Positions 42,128 to 50,969 of a stretch of DNA of 64,000 nt are shown here, in pieces (within the stretch, counting starts at the first letter, position 1; each line of letters begins with the position of its first letter). This DNA comes from an uncultured Clostridia bacterium. GTDB lineage: Bacteria; Bacillota; Clostridia; Oscillospirales; Acutalibacteraceae. Below the pieces are notes generated by a model. The model was not told where the DNA came from and ran no database searches. It was given only the letters and a program-made list of their open reading frames with translations. Position numbers and translations under genes: made by a program. The DNA lies in contig CAMHAH010000009.1 in assembly GCA_946183365.1 (NCBI GenBank), positions 1-64,000 on the forward strand, in the 5' to 3' direction.

Positions 42128-42856
42128 TTAATAATGCAAGTCTTTATAAATCTTATCATGTATAGTCGTGACAGCCTCGTCGGATATGGTACAGCCGAGC
42201 TTGTACATCTGTACGCTCTCTATCATCCTGCCCAAGAGATCGAGCAGAGTCGACATATCCTTGCTGCTGTCGGTCGGCAGCACCGTCTGCTGCATGAGAA
42301 GGCTCAGCGCCTCAAAGGGCTTCATATCCTCGGCGATATTCTCATGCTCCTGTCTGATAAACACAATGGCTCTGATAGGAGCGCTGATGTTACTGCCGAT
42401 ACCGTGCTTGCCTCTCCACGGTGTACCGTATATATAGAAGCGGCCGTCTTTCTCTCTGACGAGCGGCTTGTCGTCGTTTATCATCTCGACCTCGTCGCCA
42501 AAGTGCCTGCGCCACAGCGACGAGTGGGTGCTTTTGCCTGTGCCAGACGGAGCGGTGAAGATTATCGCCTCGCCCTTATATTTAAGGCATGAGCAGTGCA
42601 GGAAGAACCCGCCCTTGTTGATTATATAGTCGCATATCACGCGCAGTATCGCCACCGACTCACACATATAGTCGCTCTGGACTCTCTGATGTATCTCTTC
42701 GCCTATCTGCCGCTCGCGCTCGATCATCTCGTCGTCAGGCTCTATATACAGCTCGTATTCATCGCTGTCGGTGAGATAATCCCGCATATATTCATAGACC
42801 CTTTCGTTCCTTGCCTCAACGGCTATGTTCATCTCGGCTATTCTGTAAACCTTCAT
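42128..42856 (-). CDS. HPr-kinase-like P-loop protein
   Basis: 242 residues. Walker A APSGTGKST (about 101-109) within IIFTAPSGTGKSTHSSLW, followed by MINDDKPLV and YGTPWRGKH. The C-terminal half resembles the HPr kinase/PEP carboxykinase fold that appears in peptide-modification clusters; the catalytic His of HPr kinase is not evident. It may phosphorylate or bind a peptide or cofactor, but no such cluster surrounds it. AAGG lacks clarity; GGAGAAAATG is the ribosome binding site. Confidence 0.65.
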   Translation of the reverse strand: MKVYRIAEMNIAVEARNERVYEYMRDYLTDSDEYELYIEPDDEMIERERQIGEEIHQRVQSDYMCESVAILRVICDYIINKGGFFLHCSCLKYKGEAIIFTAPSGTGKSTHSSLWRRHFGDEVEMINDDKPLVREKDGRFYIYGTPWRGKHGIGSNISAPIRAIVFIRQEHENIAEDMKPFEALSLLMQQTVLPTDSSKDMSTLLDLLGRMIESVQMYKLGCTISDEAVTTIHDKIYKDLHY

Positions 42857-43260
42857 TCATTTTCTCCGTTGTTCAGTATTATATATATTGTAACACAAGT
42901 AAAAATATTTGCAACAGGTAATGTTGGGGGAGTTAGGAGTTAGGAGTGAGGAGTTAGGAGTTAGGAGTGAGGAGTTGAGGTGCTGTCCAAATCTATGATT
43001 TGGCTAACAGCACCCATGCAAGGCTCTCCCAAGAAGCGGAGAGCATAGCTCGAACGCTGATTGGCTGAGAGCTACTGCGAGGAGTTAGGAGTTGTGGGAG
43101 GACGCTGTCCTCACCTGATTTGTATAGATACGTGTTACCGATTACCGGATACCGGTTGAGAGTATACACCATTTGCTCTCGGCTTGAAAGGACTTGTACA
43201 GATGCTTTCTATTTTCCAAAATATAATAATGACGAAAATGTAATCTGAATATTATAGAAT
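42857..43260. repeat. Intergenic repeats upstream of nrdD
   Basis: TTAGGAG/TGAGGAG heptamers (42930-42978), the GGTGCTGTCCAAATCTATG hairpin (42979-43016), the CCCAAGAAGCGGAGAGCATAG module (43028-43050) and GGAGTTAGGAG (43080). The rest up to 43260 shows nothing else. Confidence 0.75.
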
Positions 43261-43265
43261 TGTGG

Positions 43266-43318
43266 TTGACACCACAAGATATAGTTGCTATACTGGAATT
43301 CCACACCAAATATTGTAG
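43266..43318 (+). promoter_or_regulatory. nrdD promoter with two NrdR boxes
   Basis: -35 TTGACA (43266-43271), 17-bp spacer, -10 TATACT (43289-43294). The spacer is a NrdR-box-like CCACAAGATATAGTTG (43272-43287). A second, ACACCAAATATTGTAG, lies at 43303-43318, exactly 31 bp on, the usual tandem spacing. NrdR bound to both would cover the whole promoter. Confidence 0.8.
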
Positions 43319-43352
43319 CGATTTATATAAACAGAAACTAAAGGAGAAACAT

Positions 43353-45527
43353 ATGAAAATCATCAAGAGAAACGGCTCCGAAGAGACCTTCAACCCTCAG
43401 AAGATAATCGACGCCGTAAAAAAGGCGGATCTCGCCAATGTCAACGGCAGACTGCTCACGGACGCTCAGATTGAGGGCATAGCCAAGACCATAGCCGATA
43501 CCGGCGCCTGTGTATCGCGAGCCCTGTCCGTTGAGGAGATACAGGAGCTCGTCGAGACCGAGATCATGAAGCTGGGCGCTTATGAGACCGCAAAGCTCTA
43601 TATCCGCTATCGCTATACGCGTTCTCTGGCTCGTGTAGCCAACACCACCGATAACCAGATACTCACCCTCATAGAGTGCAATAACGAAGAGGTAAAGCAG
43701 GAGAACAGCAACAAGAATCCCACCGTAAACTCCGTACAGCGCGATTATATGGCGGGCGAGGTCAGCAAGGATATCACCAAGCGTATCCTGTTGCCCGAGG
43801 ATATCGTAAAGGCGCATGAGGACGGTATCATCCACTTTCACGACGCCGACTATTTCGCTCAGCATATGCACAACTGCGACCTCGTGAACCTCGAGGATAT
43901 GCTGCAGAACGGCACCGTTATCAGCGGAACTATGATAGAGAAGCCCCACAGCTTCTCGACAGCCTGCAATATCGCTACCCAGATAATCGCTCAGGTAGCC
44001 TCTAACCAGTACGGCGGTCAGTCTATCTCTCTGACCCACCTCGCGCCCTTTGTACAGGTATCGCGTCAGAAGATCACCAAGCAGGTTTTAAAGGAATTTG
44101 ACGAGCTGGGTGTTGTCCCGACAAAAGAGAAGGTCGAGCCTATCGTAGAGCGCAGGGTGAGAGAAGAGATCAACCGCGGCGTTCAGACCATCCAGTATCA
44201 GGTGGTCACCCTGCTCACCACAAACGGTCAGGCTCCGTTCATCACCGTGTTTATGTATTTGGGCGAGGCTCGCAGCGAGCAGGAGAAAAAGGACCTCGCC
44301 ATGATAATCGAAGAGACCCTTGAGCAGCGCATACAGGGCGTAAAGAATGAGAAGGGCGTTTATATCACCCCTGCGTTCCCGAAGCTCATCTATGTCCTCG
44401 AGGAACAGAATATACACGAGGACAGCCCATATTATTATCTCACCGAGCTTGCGGCGAAATGTACCGCTAAGCGCATGGTGCCCGACTATATCTCTGAGAA
44501 GAAGATGCTCGAGCTCAAGGTGGATAAGAACGGCGAGGGTCACTGCTACACCTGCATGGGCTGCCGCAGCTTTTTGACCCCTTATGTCGACGAGAACGGT
44601 CAGCCTAAGTATTACGGCCGCTTCAATCAGGGCGTCGTTACCATCAACCTGCCCGATATTGCTCTCTCCTCCGGCGGAGATATGGATCGCTTCTGGGAGA
44701 TATTCGACGAGAGGCTCGACCTCTGCTACAGGGCGCTTATGTGCCGTCATAACAGATTAAAGGGTACATTATCAGACGCCGCTCCGATACTCTGGCAGAA
44801 CGGCGCTCTTGCCCGTCTCAAAAAGGGCGAGACCATAGATAAGTTGCTCTACGGCGGCTACAGCACTATCTCTCTGGGCTACGCGGGGTTGTATGAGTGC
44901 GTCAAGTATATGACAGGCAAGAGCCACACCGACCCCGACGGCGAGCCCTTTGCACTGAGCGTCATGCAGCATATGAACGACGCCTGCAGAAAGTGGAAGG
45001 AGAAGCATCGCATAGACTTCTCGCTCTACGGCACGCCGCTCGAGAGCACAACATATAAGTTCGCCAAATGCCTGCAGAAGCGCTTCGGTGTTATCGAGGG
45101 CATAACCGATAAGGGATATATCACAAACAGCTATCACGTACACGTCACCGAGGAGATAGACGCCTTTTCAAAGCTCAAATTCGAGGCTAAGTTCCAGGCA
45201 CTCTCTCCGGGCGGAGCTATCAGCTATGTAGAAGTCCCCGATATGCAGAACAATATCAAGGCTGTCCTGCAGGTCATGAAGTTCATCTATGACAACATCA
45301 TGTACGCCGAGCTGAACACCAAGAGCGACTACTGTCAGGTATGCGGCTATGACGGCGAGATATCCATAGTCGAAGAGGACGGCAAGCTGATCTGGGAGTG
45401 CCCGAACTGCAAGAACCGTGACCAGGATAAGATGAACGTAGCCCGCCGCACCTGCGGTTATATCGGCACCCAGTACTGGAACCAGGGCCGTACGCAGGAG
45501 ATACGCGACAGGGTACTGCATCTATAA
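43353..45527 (+). CDS. nrdD: Anaerobic ribonucleoside-triphosphate reductase
   Basis: 724 residues, class III enzyme. ATP-cone at 1-95 (MKIIKRNGSEETFNPQKI). Central YCYTCMGCRSF-like segment and the C-terminal CxxC...CxxC zinc site (CQVCGYDG, CPNCKN). Glycyl radical RRTCGYIG with Gly-702. It makes dNTPs in the absence of oxygen once NrdG has generated the glycyl radical. Start at 43353 is set by AAAGGAGA. Next gene is nrdG, but 170 bp of repeats separate them. Confidence 0.95.
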   Translation: MKIIKRNGSEETFNPQKIIDAVKKADLANVNGRLLTDAQIEGIAKTIADTGACVSRALSVEEIQELVETEIMKLGAYETAKLYIRYRYTRSLARVANTTDNQILTLIECNNEEVKQENSNKNPTVNSVQRDYMAGEVSKDITKRILLPEDIVKAHEDGIIHFHDADYFAQHMHNCDLVNLEDMLQNGTVISGTMIEKPHSFSTACNIATQIIAQVASNQYGGQSISLTHLAPFVQVSRQKITKQVLKEFDELGVVPTKEKVEPIVERRVREEINRGVQTIQYQVVTLLTTNGQAPFITVFMYLGEARSEQEKKDLAMIIEETLEQRIQGVKNEKGVYITPAFPKLIYVLEEQNIHEDSPYYYLTELAAKCTAKRMVPDYISEKKMLELKVDKNGEGHCYTCMGCRSFLTPYVDENGQPKYYGRFNQGVVTINLPDIALSSGGDMDRFWEIFDERLDLCYRALMCRHNRLKGTLSDAAPILWQNGALARLKKGETIDKLLYGGYSTISLGYAGLYECVKYMTGKSHTDPDGEPFALSVMQHMNDACRKWKEKHRIDFSLYGTPLESTTYKFAKCLQKRFGVIEGITDKGYITNSYHVHVTEEIDAFSKLKFEAKFQALSPGGAISYVEVPDMQNNIKAVLQVMKFIYDNIMYAELNTKSDYCQVCGYDGEISIVEEDGKLIWECPNCKNRDQDKMNVARRTCGYIGTQYWNQGRTQEIRDRVLHL

Positions 45528-45532
45528 TAAAT

Positions 45533-45700
45533 GAGGAATTAGGAGTTAGGAGTTAGAAATTCAGGGAACACTGACACGTTTTGATTTGAACAATGACGTT
45601 TGGTATCGGAACTGTATACTGTTATAGCATATCGTTTTTCAGAGTTATAAATCGGGTGAGGACGAATCCATTTGTTAATTCTAATTCCTAATTAATCAAA
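45533..45700. repeat. Repeats separating nrdD from nrdG
   Basis: TTAGGAGTTAGGAGTTAG (45538-45556) and CTAATTCCTAATTAAT (45680-45695) heptamer remnants. They displace a normal ribosome binding site for nrdG. Confidence 0.65.
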
Positions 45701-45701
45701 A

Positions 45702-46232
45702 ATGAACTACTGCAACATTAAATTCAACGATATCGCCGACGGTGAAGGGGTACGCACTACGCTGTTCGTGTCGGGCTGTACCAATCGCTGCAAGGGCTGT
45801 TTTCAGCCCGAGACATGGGATTTCGGCTACGGCGAGCCCTTTACCGATGAAACAGAAAACACCATATTGAACAGTCTTGAGCCTTCATATGTAGACGGGC
45901 TTACGCTCCTTGGCGGCGAACCCTTTGAGCCGTCCAATCAGGTGGCTCTCCTGCCGTTTGTCCGCAGGGTAAAGGAGCGTTACCCGGATAAAACCGTCTG
46001 GGCTTTTACGGGCTTTGTGTATGAGCGCGATCTGGTCGACGGCGGCAGGAAGCATACCCACTGTACGGATGAACTGCTCAGCCTTATAGATATCCTCGTT
46101 GACGGCCCCTTTATCGTGGAGAAGAAGAGCCTGATGCTCCAGTTCAGGGGCAGTGAGAACCAGCGCGTCATAGATATGAAAAAGACCCTGCTCAGCGGCA
46201 AGGTCGTTATATGGGATAAGCTGATAAGATGA
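45702..46232 (+). CDS. nrdG: Anaerobic RNR-activating protein
   Basis: 176 residues, radical-SAM enzyme. Cluster motif SGCTNRCKGCF (CxxxCxxC) and GGEPFEPSNQ. It forms the glycyl radical on NrdD. The N-terminus MNYCNIKFNDIADGEGVR matches the family start, yet no Shine-Dalgarno stands before ATG 45702, only A/T-rich repeat sequence. Confidence 0.93.
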   Translation: MNYCNIKFNDIADGEGVRTTLFVSGCTNRCKGCFQPETWDFGYGEPFTDETENTILNSLEPSYVDGLTLLGGEPFEPSNQVALLPFVRRVKERYPDKTVWAFTGFVYERDLVDGGRKHTHCTDELLSLIDILVDGPFIVEKKSLMLQFRGSENQRVIDMKKTLLSGKVVIWDKLIR

Positions 46233-46237
46233 AAACA

Positions 46238-46284
46238 GGAGCTGTGAAGAAATGAAGTGTAACACCTTCAAACTTCACAGCTCC
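46238..46284. terminator. Bidirectional hairpin between nrdG and the acyltransferase
   Basis: GGAGCTGTGAAG (46238-46249) / CTTCACAGCTCC (46273-46284). Serves convergent genes. Confidence 0.75.
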
Positions 46285-46293
46285 ATTATTGTT

Positions 46294-47373
46294 CTAATAC
46301 GGAACTAAAATGTTTACGATGATCGCTATGACCATTATCACCGCGTCTGTGATAAGACACGCCTTGAGCGACATCTTTTTTGACAGCCCTTCGAGCTTCC
46401 TCAGCGGTATACTGAATACATTCAGCGAAAGTATCAGCGCCGCTATGACAGCTATGGTCAGGACGGTTATCTTCCACAACGGGTCGCCCAGCGGCAGCAG
46501 CAGGTCAAAAGCCCCGAAGTGCCACAGCAGCAGCACCAGCGGATAGTGCCAGAAATACGCGCTGAGCGTGTTTCTGCCCATGTTGGTGAGTATCGGCGCC
46601 CTGCGGTTGGGCAGGATGGCGATAACCGAGATTATCAACACAGCCGATATACCGTAGCACAGAAGTCTATGGTAGAAGGTGCAGCCCTCTATCGGGACTA
46701 TGCTGTATGGATTGCGGCCCGTGAACAGCATTCGCATTGGATAGATGACGTCTCTTGCCCTGAAGCACAGCACGAAGTATATCACCATGAACGCTATGCC
46801 TGCGAGCTTTACGTTCAGCTTATGAGAGAACTTGCGTACTCTCCACGGCGTGAGGTAGTAGCCGGCGGCGTAGAACGGCAGGAACACAAAGTACCTCATC
46901 AGGTAGAATTCGTCTCCCAGCGGCAGAAAGCCTGCGACTACTCCCAACACCACGGTTATCGGGAACACGATATACCTGTGTACGTCCTTGACCAGATACA
47001 TGGTCAGCGTGTACATGACTATGACGAACAGGTACCATTCTATCGTAGCCGAGCCGAACATATCAAGACCTACGTCCTCGCCGTTCCACCTTCTCAGCAG
47101 GAAGATGGCGAGCTTTAAGATGTAGCCGAGTATCAGGTAATAGGTTATCTTCTGCAAATTTGGCTTAGAGCCCTTTTTATACTGCTTCTGGAACAGGCCG
47201 CTGAGAAAGATATACAGCGGAGCGGAGAAGGATGATACGAATACAAACCAGCTGCGGAACATATCGCTGCGGTCGGTGAAGCTCTCCGCAAAGCTGCCCA
47301 CCACCACCAGAGTTATGACCAACAGCTTTACGTTATCAAATTTATATATGCGCGGTCTGAGTTTCTCGCTCAT
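46294..47373 (-). CDS. Acyltransferase-3 family membrane protein
   Basis: 359 residues with about ten membrane segments and the family opening KFDNVKLLVITLVVVGSF. The usual catalytic His directly after VVxG is Ser here. AYFWHYPLVLLLWH is the late family motif. Such proteins O-acylate surface sugars; activity here is in doubt. AGAGGAATATT precedes ATG. It is convergent with nrdG and divergent from the hydrogenase operon. Confidence 0.8.
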   Translation of the reverse strand: MSEKLRPRIYKFDNVKLLVITLVVVGSFAESFTDRSDMFRSWFVFVSSFSAPLYIFLSGLFQKQYKKGSKPNLQKITYYLILGYILKLAIFLLRRWNGEDVGLDMFGSATIEWYLFVIVMYTLTMYLVKDVHRYIVFPITVVLGVVAGFLPLGDEFYLMRYFVFLPFYAAGYYLTPWRVRKFSHKLNVKLAGIAFMVIYFVLCFRARDVIYPMRMLFTGRNPYSIVPIEGCTFYHRLLCYGISAVLIISVIAILPNRRAPILTNMGRNTLSAYFWHYPLVLLLWHFGAFDLLLPLGDPLWKITVLTIAVIAALILSLNVFSIPLRKLEGLSKKMSLKACLITDAVIMVIAIIVNILVPY

Positions 47374-47543
47374 AATATTCCTCTTTTGGGTTATACTGCT
47401 TTTTAAGTATCGGTATAATGCGATCTCACGCGGGTCAGCGTGGATATGTTTATGATTGGATTATAATAAACTTGTCCGAAAATGTCAATTATTGTTTGAT
47501 CTTGAGATATAAGACCTGTATATAATTAATACGCGAATTTCCA

Positions 47544-47572
47544 TTGACTTATGCCGCGGGGTGTGATAAACT
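47544..47572 (+). promoter_or_regulatory. Promoter of the hydrogenase maturation operon
   Basis: -35 TTGACT (47544-47549), 17-bp spacer, extended -10 TGATAAACT (47564-47572). Start predicted near 47579. Confidence 0.65.
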
Positions 47573-47578
47573 TAATAT

Positions 47579-47704
47579 GCAAAAATACCTGACATAAAGG
47601 ACGGCTGAGCTATCCTGACTGAAAGGTGCCGTAATACTGCTTTATCCCTCGTTATATCGGGATAGGTATATTTGCCGCGCCTTTTCAGCGCGGCTTTCTT
47701 TATT
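47579..47704 (+). promoter_or_regulatory. Structured leader with intrinsic terminator (candidate riboswitch or attenuator)
   Basis: ATACCT (47585-47590) can pair with AGGTAT (47664-47669). Inside: AGGA (47598-47601) with TCCT (47613-47616), whose loop sequence ACGGC (47601-47605) can pair with GCCGT (47628-47632), an H-type pseudoknot, and the hairpin TATCCC / GGGATA (47643-47664). Then a terminator GCCGCGC / GCGCGGC (47674-47694) followed by TTTCTTT. The ribosome binding site GAAGGAGG comes after it. Confidence 0.6.
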
Positions 47705-47724
47705 CAGAGAAGGAGGATACCGTC

Positions 47725-47970
47725 ATGGATACAAGGGTAGCTGTTATCAGTATCATAGTAGAGGATGACAACTCTACCGCCGAGCTCAACGCCCTGCTGT
47801 CGGGATTTTCGGAATATGTTGTCGGCCGTATGGGCGTACCGTATAAGGAACGCGGCGTAAGGCTGATAAGCGTAGCGGTCGACGCGCCGCAGGACAAGAT
47901 CGCCGCTTTGAGCGGACGTATCGGCTCACTGTCAGGCGTAAGCGTAAAGACCGCGTACGCGAGTATCTAA
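47725..47970 (+). CDS. TM1266-family [FeFe]-hydrogenase system regulator
   Basis: 81 residues. Reads VAVISIIVEDDNSTAELNAL and FSEYVVGRMGVPYKERGV, the pattern of the small ACT/NikR-like family linked to iron-only hydrogenase maturation genes. It lacks a DNA-binding helix and its role is unproven. GAAGGAGG precedes ATG. First gene of the hydG-hydF group. Confidence 0.85.
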   Translation: MDTRVAVISIIVEDDNSTAELNALLSGFSEYVVGRMGVPYKERGVRLISVAVDAPQDKIAALSGRIGSLSGVSVKTAYASI

Positions 47971-48105
47971 ATATAGTGAGGAGTTAGGAGTGAGTAGTGA
48001 GAAGTCAGCAGAAACAAATCTGTTTACTTGATACTTATCGGGTGTGGATAATAAGCCCGCCGTTTATTCCTCGTAAAAAAACATCACATCAAGGAGATTA
48101 TCATT

Positions 48106-49554
48106 ATGGCTGTCTATAATCCCGCTTCATTACACGCGGAAGAATTTATCAACGACGAAGAGATCCGCGAGACCCTTGAATACGCGGAGAAGAACAAAAA
48201 CAACATGGAGCTTATCAACGAGATACTTGAGAAGGCTCGTCCCATCCCCACGGCTACGGGCTGCCGCTGCAACGGACTTACTCACCGCGAGGCGTCCGTC
48301 CTGCTCGCCTGCGACGACCCCGAGGTCACAAAGAGGATATATCAGATCGCCGAGGAGATCAAGCTCGCCTTCTACGGCAACCGCATAGTTATCTTCGCGC
48401 CGCTGTATCTCTCTAATTACTGCGTCAACGGCTGTCTGTACTGCCCGTATCATATGAAAAACAAGACCATCCCGCGAAAGAAGCTCACTCAGGAGGAGGT
48501 AAAGGCTGAGGTCATCGCTCTGCAGGATATGGGTCACAAGCGCCTCGCTATCGAGAGCGGCGAGGATCCCGTCATGAACCCCATCGAATATATCCTCGAG
48601 TGTATCGACACCATCTACAGCATAAAGCACAAGAACGGAGCTATCCGCAGAGTAAACGTCAATATCGCCGCGACCACGGTCGAGAATTATACCAAGCTCA
48701 AGAACGCGGGTATCGGCACATATATCCTGTTCCAGGAGACCTATCACAAAGAGAGCTATCTGCACCTGCATCCAACAGGTCCCAAGCACGATTATGACTA
48801 TCACACCGAGGCTATGGACCGCGCTATGTTCGGCGGTATCGACGACGTAGGCTTAGGCGTTCTGTTCGGTCTTGAGATGTATAAGTATGAGTTTGCGGGT
48901 CTTATCATGCACGCCGAGCACCTTGAGGCTGTCCACGGCGTAGGCCCTCACACCATCTCCGTACCCAGAGTAAAGCGCGCCGACGATATCGACCCCGACG
49001 AGTTCGACGGCGGCATCGATGACGAGACCTTTGAGAAGATCACCGCCTGCATCCGCCTTGCCGTACCGTACACGGGCATGATAATCTCTACAAGAGAGAG
49101 CGAGGCTGTACGCTCAAAGCTGCTCAGACTGGGTATATCTCAGGTATCGGGCGGCTCGCGTACCTCGGTCGGCGGTTATACAGAGAAGCTCAGACCCCAT
49201 GATACCGAGCAGTTCGACGTATCGGATCAGCGCACCCTCGACGAGGTCGTCGCGTGGCTCATGCAGAACGGCCATATCCCGTCCTTCTGCACCGCCTGCT
49301 ACCGCGAGGGCAGAACAGGCGACCGCTTCATGTCGCTGTGCAAGAGCGGCCAGATACTCAACTGCTGCCACCCCAACGCTCTTATGACCCTTGCCGAGTA
49401 TCTGGTAGATTACGCTTCGCCCGAGACCAAGGCTATCGGCTTTGATATGATAGAGAAGGAGCTCAGGCGTATCCCCAAGGATAAGGTCCGCGCTATTGCG
49501 GCTCAGAATATCGAGGATATCAAGAGCTCAAACCGCAGAGATTTCCGCTTCTGA
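48106..49554 (+). CDS. hydG: [FeFe]-hydrogenase maturase HydG (radical SAM)
   Basis: 482 residues. Radical-SAM cluster CVNGCLYC (Cys-106, 110, 113) and the C-terminal auxiliary cluster region FCTACYREGRTG with a distant NCCHPNA. HydG cleaves tyrosine to form the CO and cyanide ligands of the H-cluster. AAGGAG precedes ATG. A 135-bp gap with heptamer repeats (47977-48003) separates it from the regulator gene. hydE and the hydrogenase are not in the window. Confidence 0.95.
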   Translation: MAVYNPASLHAEEFINDEEIRETLEYAEKNKNNMELINEILEKARPIPTATGCRCNGLTHREASVLLACDDPEVTKRIYQIAEEIKLAFYGNRIVIFAPLYLSNYCVNGCLYCPYHMKNKTIPRKKLTQEEVKAEVIALQDMGHKRLAIESGEDPVMNPIEYILECIDTIYSIKHKNGAIRRVNVNIAATTVENYTKLKNAGIGTYILFQETYHKESYLHLHPTGPKHDYDYHTEAMDRAMFGGIDDVGLGVLFGLEMYKYEFAGLIMHAEHLEAVHGVGPHTISVPRVKRADDIDPDEFDGGIDDETFEKITACIRLAVPYTGMIISTRESEAVRSKLLRLGISQVSGGSRTSVGGYTEKLRPHDTEQFDVSDQRTLDEVVAWLMQNGHIPSFCTACYREGRTGDRFMSLCKSGQILNCCHPNALMTLAEYLVDYASPETKAIGFDMIEKELRRIPKDKVRAIAAQNIEDIKSSNRRDFRF

Positions 49555-49560
49555 TACAAA

Positions 49561-49595
49561 ACAGGGGAGAGCGACGTTTTGTCGACTCTCCCTGT
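49561..49595 (+). repeat. Hairpin between hydG and hydF
   Basis: ACAGGGGAGAG..CGAC / GTCG..CTCTCCCTGT. Strong stem without a real T-run. It may moderate expression of hydF or stabilise the hydG 3' end. Confidence 0.6.
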
Positions 49596-49616
49596 ATTTA
49601 GTGTATAGGTGATAAT

Positions 49617-50798
49617 ATGTCATTGAACAATACCGTTTCAGCCGAGCGTCCGCATATCGCCTTCTTCGGCAGGCGCAACGCGGGCAAATCCAGCGTAGTC
49701 AACGCTGTTACAAATCAGAGGATATCGGTGGTGTCTGATACTCTCGGCACTACCACCGACCCCGTTTCAAAGGCTATGGAGCTCTTGCCGCTCGGCCCTG
49801 TCGTGATCATCGACACCCCGGGCTTTGACGACGAGGGCGCTTTGGGCGAGCTCAGGGTCGAGCGTACCCGTGAGGTGCTGCGCAAGACCGATATAGCGGT
49901 TCTGGTGGTAGACGGCACCGAGGGGCTGTCAAAGGCTGACGAGAGCCTGCTGAGCGAGTTCATCACAAGAAAGCTGCCGCATATCATCGTATATAACAAG
50001 ATGGATCTTTTGAGCAGGCTTACCAAGATAAACGATAACGAGATGTTCATCAGCGCCAAGACGGGCGAGGGGATAGACGAGCTAAAGGAGCGGCTCGCAA
50101 GGCTCATAAAAGCCGACAGCAAAGAGAAGCTGATCGTCGCCGACCTTGTCAATGAGGGCGATACCGTTATCCTTGTCATTCCGATAGACGCCTCAGCCCC
50201 TAAGGGCAGGATCATACTGCCCCAGCAACAGACCCTAAGAGAACTCCTTGATCATCACTGCTCGGTCGTCTGCTGTCAGGATACCGAGCTAAAGGCGACC
50301 ATAGAAAAGCTCAGGGACAAGCCCGCTTTGGTTATAACCGACTCTCAGGCGTTCAATAGGGTCGCCGCCGACACTCCCGAGGATATCCCGATGACCTCTT
50401 TCTCGATCCTTTTCGCAAGGTATAAGGGCAGTCTTGACGGACTTATAAAGGGCGCCGACGCCTTAAAGAGCCTTAAAGACGGCGATAAGGTGCTCATCAG
50501 CGAGGGCTGTACCCACCACCGCCAGTGCGGAGATATAGGTACGGTCAAGCTCCCTGAGTGGATAACCGAATATACGGGAGCTCAGCCCGAGTATACCTTC
50601 ACCTCGGGCACGGGCTTTGTGACCGATCTGTCTAAGTATAAGGTCATCATCCACTGCGGCGGCTGTATGCTGAACGAAAAGGAGATGCAGTACCGCCAGC
50701 AGACCGCGAAGAAAGCGGGTATACCCATGGTGAATTACGGAATAGCCATAGCCGCGATGAACGGCATACTCGACAGAGCGCTGGGTCCGCTGATGTGA
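49617..50798 (+). CDS. hydF: [FeFe]-hydrogenase maturation GTPase HydF
   Basis: 393 residues. GTPase domain with P-loop GRRNAGKSS (17-25), switch TTTDPV, DTPG and NKMD. The C-terminal scaffold domain has the iron-sulfur ligands ISEGCTHHRQCGD and HCGGCMLN. It carries the 2Fe subcluster and delivers it to the hydrogenase. It starts 62 bp after hydG with GTGATAAT before ATG, a modest ribosome binding site. Confidence 0.95.
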   Translation: MSLNNTVSAERPHIAFFGRRNAGKSSVVNAVTNQRISVVSDTLGTTTDPVSKAMELLPLGPVVIIDTPGFDDEGALGELRVERTREVLRKTDIAVLVVDGTEGLSKADESLLSEFITRKLPHIIVYNKMDLLSRLTKINDNEMFISAKTGEGIDELKERLARLIKADSKEKLIVADLVNEGDTVILVIPIDASAPKGRIILPQQQTLRELLDHHCSVVCCQDTELKATIEKLRDKPALVITDSQAFNRVAADTPEDIPMTSFSILFARYKGSLDGLIKGADALKSLKDGDKVLISEGCTHHRQCGDIGTVKLPEWITEYTGAQPEYTFTSGTGFVTDLSKYKVIIHCGGCMLNEKEMQYRQQTAKKAGIPMVNYGIAIAAMNGILDRALGPLM

Positions 50799-50902
50799 CA
50801 GTATTCAAAACCGCTTAACGATATATAACTGCCATGAGCAGATAAGCCGTTTTGTCGGCTATAATTCTAAAAATTTGTAATTTCAGATTACAAAATTATA
50901 AC

Positions 50903-50966
50903 TTGCCAACACTGCCCCAATATCTTATAATTTCTATTGTAGAAATATACTGGATATTGGGGTGTT
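50903..50966 (+). promoter_or_regulatory. nrdR promoter with inverted NrdR-box-like sites
   Basis: -35 TTGCCA (50903-50908), 17-bp spacer, -10 TATAAT (50926-50931). An inverted repeat, AACACTGCCCCAATATC (50908-50924) and GATATTGGGGTGTT (50953-50966), flanks the start site. CCAATATCTTAT and ACTGGATATTGG both resemble the ATAT core of NrdR boxes and lie about 32 bp apart. The left arm is upstream of the start point, so this is a DNA operator rather than an RNA hairpin. Suggests autoregulation. Confidence 0.5.
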
Positions 50967-50969
50967 ATT

